17,429 nt of DNA from assembly GCA_934503195.1 (NCBI GenBank), contig CAKSVM010000065.1, forward strand, positions 1 through 17,429, in the 5' to 3' direction. Shown here piece after piece: positions 14,923 to 17,429 of this stretch (positions within the stretch are counted from its first letter, which is position 1; every line of letters starts with the position of its first letter). The translations under genes and the position numbers were made by a program. This stretch comes from an uncultured Eubacteriales bacterium (GTDB lineage Bacteria > Bacillota > Clostridia > Oscillospirales > CAG-272). The notes under the pieces are model-generated. The model saw only the letters and a list, made by a program, of their open reading frames with translations. It was not told the DNA's origin and made no database searches.

Positions 14923-15749
14923 TTTGTCAGCGCGGCTCCTATCACGGTTCCGAAACGCGAGTTTTCGGGGATTATGAAATTGAGATTGAACATGGCGTTG
15001 AGGCTTCTGAAGAGTTCAGGAGCCTTTTTCAGCGTCGTCAGATTTCCGGTGAGGACGATGTCGCGAAGCCCGTAATTGCGCGCCGCGAACATCGCGACCA
15101 TAGCGATCGTCTCGAAGACCATGTTGATGATTCCGAGCGCGATATCGGATTTTGTCGCAATATCGCTGATGTTTCCGAAGTTCGCCGCGGTCATCTTGGC
15201 GGGCGCGCCGGGGAGCAGATCCTTCTTTGAGATATTGCCGATCCGCCAGTCGATCTTGTCAAGGTCGCCGCTCTCGGCAAGCTCCTGAATGTGACAGATG
15301 TCGTCCATTCCGAGCATACGCTTCGAGAGGCCGATGAGCGTTCCTCCGCCGACACCGGTTCCGCCGAGATACTCCATCTTCTCGCCGCGTCTGGCGTGGA
15401 TGAGCGCGGTTCCGGTTCCGAGGCTCGCGACGATTGCCTCGTCGAGTCCCGAAAGATAGAGTCCGCCAAGGCCGATGCAGTCGAATTCCGAAACGTGTTC
15501 GCATTCAAGTCCGTAAATCGGCTTGTTTATCTTGGACGAGCCGACTCCGGTGACTTTGATGATATCGATATCCGAAAGCTCGATCGAATTCTGGTCGGTG
15601 AACTTTCCGAACGCTCCGTAAAGAGCGGTTATCGGATCGGTCGCGCGGACGAAGAGCGGATCGATGAGCCGCTTGCCTCCGATGGTGTTTTCAAATCCGA
15701 CGATCTTGGTCGTGCTTCCGCCGACGTCGATCCCTATGACTACGCTCAT
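14919..15749 (-). CDS. coaW: Type II pantothenate kinase
   Basis: 276 residues. It phosphorylates pantothenate with ATP, the first step of coenzyme A synthesis. The sugar-kinase/actin-like fold shows GIDVGGSTTKIVG at the N-terminus (phosphate 1), a VTGVGSSKI segment (about 67-75), SLGTGTALI (phosphate 2, about 119-127) and GGTGVGGGTLIGL (about 139-151), the typical glycine-rich type II signature. A second LTGNL adenosine-type stretch lies near the C-terminus. The length matches S. aureus CoaW (267). AGGAG lies about nine bases before ATG 15749. The stop overlaps the HAD phosphatase start, giving a two-gene unit. Confidence 0.93.
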   Translation of the reverse strand: MSVVIGIDVGGSTTKIVGFENTIGGKRLIDPLFVRATDPITALYGAFGKFTDQNSIELSDIDIIKVTGVGSSKINKPIYGLECEHVSEFDCIGLGGLYLSGLDEAIVASLGTGTALIHARRGEKMEYLGGTGVGGGTLIGLSKRMLGMDDICHIQELAESGDLDKIDWRIGNISKKDLLPGAPAKMTAANFGNISDIATKSDIALGIINMVFETIAMVAMFAARNYGLRDIVLTGNLTTLKKAPELFRSLNAMFNLNFIIPENSRFGTVIGAALTK

Positions 15750-15823
15750 TTAACTTATCTCCTTAAGGGTAAAATGGTATAAAACGCGAAATCGCTCAGG
15801 AATATCGCAAAAGACTATCAGCC

Positions 15824-15928
15824 TGACGCCTTTTCCTGACGGAAAAAGCCACCCGATTGACGCCCTTTTCCTTACGGAAAAGATCATCCGATTGACGGTC
15901 TTTTCCTGACAGAAAAGGCCGTCAATGG
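15824..15928. repeat. Three tandem hairpin-forming repeats
   Basis: Units begin with TGACG at 15824, 15858 and 15893, about 34-35 bases apart. Each holds a CTTTTCC...GGAAAAG inverted repeat with a 4-6 base loop. The last is the longest: 15891-15905 pairs with 15912-15926 over 15 base pairs with one T/G mismatch. The array sits between the rplQ terminator and coaW and overlaps the terminator's downstream arm. Confidence 0.8.
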
Positions 15929-15953
15929 CAGAACGTCATTGACAGCCCTTTAA
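15911..15953 (-). terminator. Intrinsic terminator of the rpoA-rplQ unit
   Basis: On the minus strand GGCTGTCAATG (15937-15947) pairs with CATTGACGGCC (15917-15927), with one G-U pair and a nine-base loop, followed by TTTT. It starts about 27 bases after the rplQ stop codon. Its right arm is also part of the hairpin at 15891-15926. Confidence 0.75.
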
Positions 15954-15974
15954 TCCTTGGTTTACGGATCGAGC

Positions 15975-16391
15975 TTATTCAGCGTCGTCCTTCTTCTCTT
16001 CAGCCTTGGCCTCAGTCTTCTTGTCGTCAGTCTTCTTGACGATTTCAGCCTTGGTGAGCTTGATGAGAGCCATTTCGGCAGCGTCGCCACGGCGCGGACC
16101 GAGCTTGTAGATCTGAGTGTAACCACCGTTTACGTCGGCGTACTCGGGAGCGATCTGGTCGAACAGCTTCTTTACAACGTCTTCCTTGGTGATGAAGGCG
16201 AGAGCTGCGCGGCGGGATGCGAGAGTGTTGTCTTTACCGAGGGTGATCATCTTCTCAGTGAGGCTGCGAACCTCCTTGGCACGGGTCAGGGTGGTTTCTA
16301 TCGAGCCGTTTTCGAGCAGATAGGTCACCATTCCTCTGAGCATTGCTTTTCTTTGCGCGGTAGTTCTGCCGAGCTTTCTGGTTCCGGGCAT
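15975..16391 (-). CDS. rplQ: 50S ribosomal protein L17
   Basis: 138 residues. L17 lies near the exit of the peptide tunnel. The standard opening is MPGTRKLGRTTAQRKAMLRG, and the conserved LLENGSIETTLTRAKEVR block follows at about 25-42. The last roughly 25 residues (from about 113) are a Lys/Glu/Asp/Ala-rich extension beyond the usual 112-127-residue form and look disordered. AAAGGAGGG lies about seven bases before ATG 16391. It follows rpoA in the universal order and ends the operon. Confidence 0.97.
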   Translation of the reverse strand: MPGTRKLGRTTAQRKAMLRGMVTYLLENGSIETTLTRAKEVRSLTEKMITLGKDNTLASRRAALAFITKEDVVKKLFDQIAPEYADVNGGYTQIYKLGPRRGDAAEMALIKLTKAEIVKKTDDKKTEAKAEEKKDDAE

Positions 16392-16425
16392 TGGAATTCC
16401 CTCCTTTTGCAGATTAGGTTAGTAT

Positions 16426-16464
16426 GTCAGTCGGGGACTGACCGATGGGATGATCCCACCGATC
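16426..16464 (-). ncRNA. Two overlapping hairpins between rpoA and rplQ
   Basis: In the mRNA (minus strand) the stem at 16440-16464 starts inside the rpoA stop codon: its arms (12 bases each) pair fully if two G-U pairs are allowed. A second stem, GTCAGT-CGGGG-ACTGAC (16426-16442), follows and shares three bases with it. Neither has a T-run, so they are not terminators. They could mark processing or translational control of rplQ. Confidence 0.55.
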
Positions 16465-17413
16465 ATTCCTCCTCCTTCTTCAAATCAAGACCGAGGGAGT
16501 GTAATTTCTGAATAACTTCCTCGAGTGACTTCTTACCGAGGTTACGGACCTTGATCATGTCCTCCTCAGTGCGGTTGGTAAGATCTTCAACCGTGTCAAT
16601 GCCGGCGCGCTTCAAGCAGTTGAAGCTGCGGACCGACATGTCAAGCTCCTCAATGGTCATCTCAAGCACTTTTTCCTTGATGGTTTCTTCGCGCTCGACC
16701 ATTATTTCGGCCTTCTTTGCCTCATCCGAGAGATCGACAAAGAGGTTGAGATGCTCGTTGAGTATCTTGGCGCCAAGGGAGACAGCTTCCTTAGCTGAAA
16801 TTGTACCGTTCGTCAAGACGTCAAGCGTCAGTTTGTCATAATCGGTGTTGCTTCCGACACGGGTGTTCTCGACGGTGTAGCTTACGTTGTACACGGGAGT
16901 GTAAATCGAGTCGGTATAGATGAGACCGATAACAGAGGGGTTATTCTGCTTGTTTTTCTCCTGAGAGACGTATCCTCTGCCGTGATCGAAGGTCAGCTCC
17001 ATATAGAAGCGGGTTCCCTCGCTTACGGTGGCAATGTGGTGTTCGGGATTCAGAATCTCAATGTCCGCGTCCTGCTTGATATCTCCGGCGGTCACATTCG
17101 CCTGACCGTTGACGTCAATGGTGACGGTCTTGGGTCCGCTTGTGTGAAGCTTTGCGGTGATACCCTTGACGTTAAGCACGATCTCGGTGACATCCTCCTT
17201 GACTCCGGGAATAGTGGAAATCTCGTGAAGAACACCGTCGATCTTGATGCTCACAACCGCGACACCGGGAAGCGAACTCAGAAGGACTCTGCGTAAGGAG
17301 TTGCCGAGAGTGATGCCGTAACCGCGCTCCAGCGGCTCGATGATGAACTTACCGCTCTTGCCGTCTTCGCTCAGATTAACGGTCGCAATATTGGGCTTCT
17401 CTATTTCTATCAT
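16463..17413 (-). CDS. rpoA: DNA-directed RNA polymerase subunit alpha
   Basis: 316 residues, the usual length. The N-terminal domain (about 1-230) forms the alpha dimer that assembles polymerase; the opening IEPLERGYGITLGNSLRRVLLSSLPG block is standard. The C-terminal domain (about 250-310) binds UP elements and activators, seen in LGKKSLEEVIQKLHSLGL. AAAGGAGGG lies about seven bases before ATG 17413. It is the penultimate gene of the large ribosomal protein operon, whose upstream genes lie beyond the right edge. Confidence 0.98.
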   Translation of the reverse strand: MIEIEKPNIATVNLSEDGKSGKFIIEPLERGYGITLGNSLRRVLLSSLPGVAVVSIKIDGVLHEISTIPGVKEDVTEIVLNVKGITAKLHTSGPKTVTIDVNGQANVTAGDIKQDADIEILNPEHHIATVSEGTRFYMELTFDHGRGYVSQEKNKQNNPSVIGLIYTDSIYTPVYNVSYTVENTRVGSNTDYDKLTLDVLTNGTISAKEAVSLGAKILNEHLNLFVDLSDEAKKAEIMVEREETIKEKVLEMTIEELDMSVRSFNCLKRAGIDTVEDLTNRTEEDMIKVRNLGKKSLEEVIQKLHSLGLDLKKEEE

Positions 17414-17429
17414 TCAATAACCCTCCTTT

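Noticed and set aside
15824..15928. CRISPR array
   Set aside because: Only three imperfect units of about 35 bases with no unique spacers and no cas genes; each unit is itself a hairpin.

Overview
The window looks like a chromosomal core segment of a spore-forming member of the Clostridia (Bacillota), probably from the Oscillospiraceae/Ruminococcaceae side. The reasons are the germination protease and spoIIP pair, a SigH-like sigma factor, DUF4364, DUF421-DUF4363 and TIGR03960-TIGR03936 gene pairs, a type II pantothenate kinase, purine-rich AGGAGG-type ribosome binding sites, and a fairly high GC content (mid-50s percent by eye) with GC-rich third positions. That codon bias explains the many long antisense open frames, which I left out. 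I saw no mobile element, tRNA, rRNA or CRISPR array.

Layout, left to right. 1-1144 (+): DUF421 and DUF4363 membrane-associated proteins, with a consensus promoter at the far left pointing out of the window. 1141-7341 (-), read right to left: an RlmB/TrmH-type rRNA methyltransferase, an 889-residue protein that looks like a P-type ATPase without its catalytic motifs, a strong terminator, then the two-gene radical SAM pair TIGR03960/TIGR03936. 7594-9404 (-): a zinc-ribbon protein, a SigH-like sigma factor behind a perfect TTGACA-N17-TATAAT promoter, and a DUF4364 protein. 9537-11231 (-): a peptide-type ABC transporter lipoprotein with no permease genes beside it and a structured leader. 11578-14141 (+): gpr, spoIIP and a small unknown membrane protein; spoIIP has a plausible sporulation-sigma promoter. 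14128-15749 (-): coaW and a NagD-like HAD phosphatase, translationally coupled. 15975-17413 (-): rplQ and rpoA, the usual end of the large ribosomal protein operon, closed by a terminator that runs into a short array of hairpin repeats.

Most genes are housekeeping or sporulation functions. The best candidate for something undescribed is the 889-residue protein (3774-6443): it keeps the membrane layout of a P1B-type ATPase, but the phosphorylation, TGES, TGDN and GDGxND signatures are absent, and it carries a 330-residue, very acidic N-terminal tail. Other points of interest are RNA-structure candidates: the hairpin repeats after rplQ, two overlapping hairpins between rpoA and rplQ, the leader of the solute-binding protein, and the structured gap upstream of the 889-residue gene.
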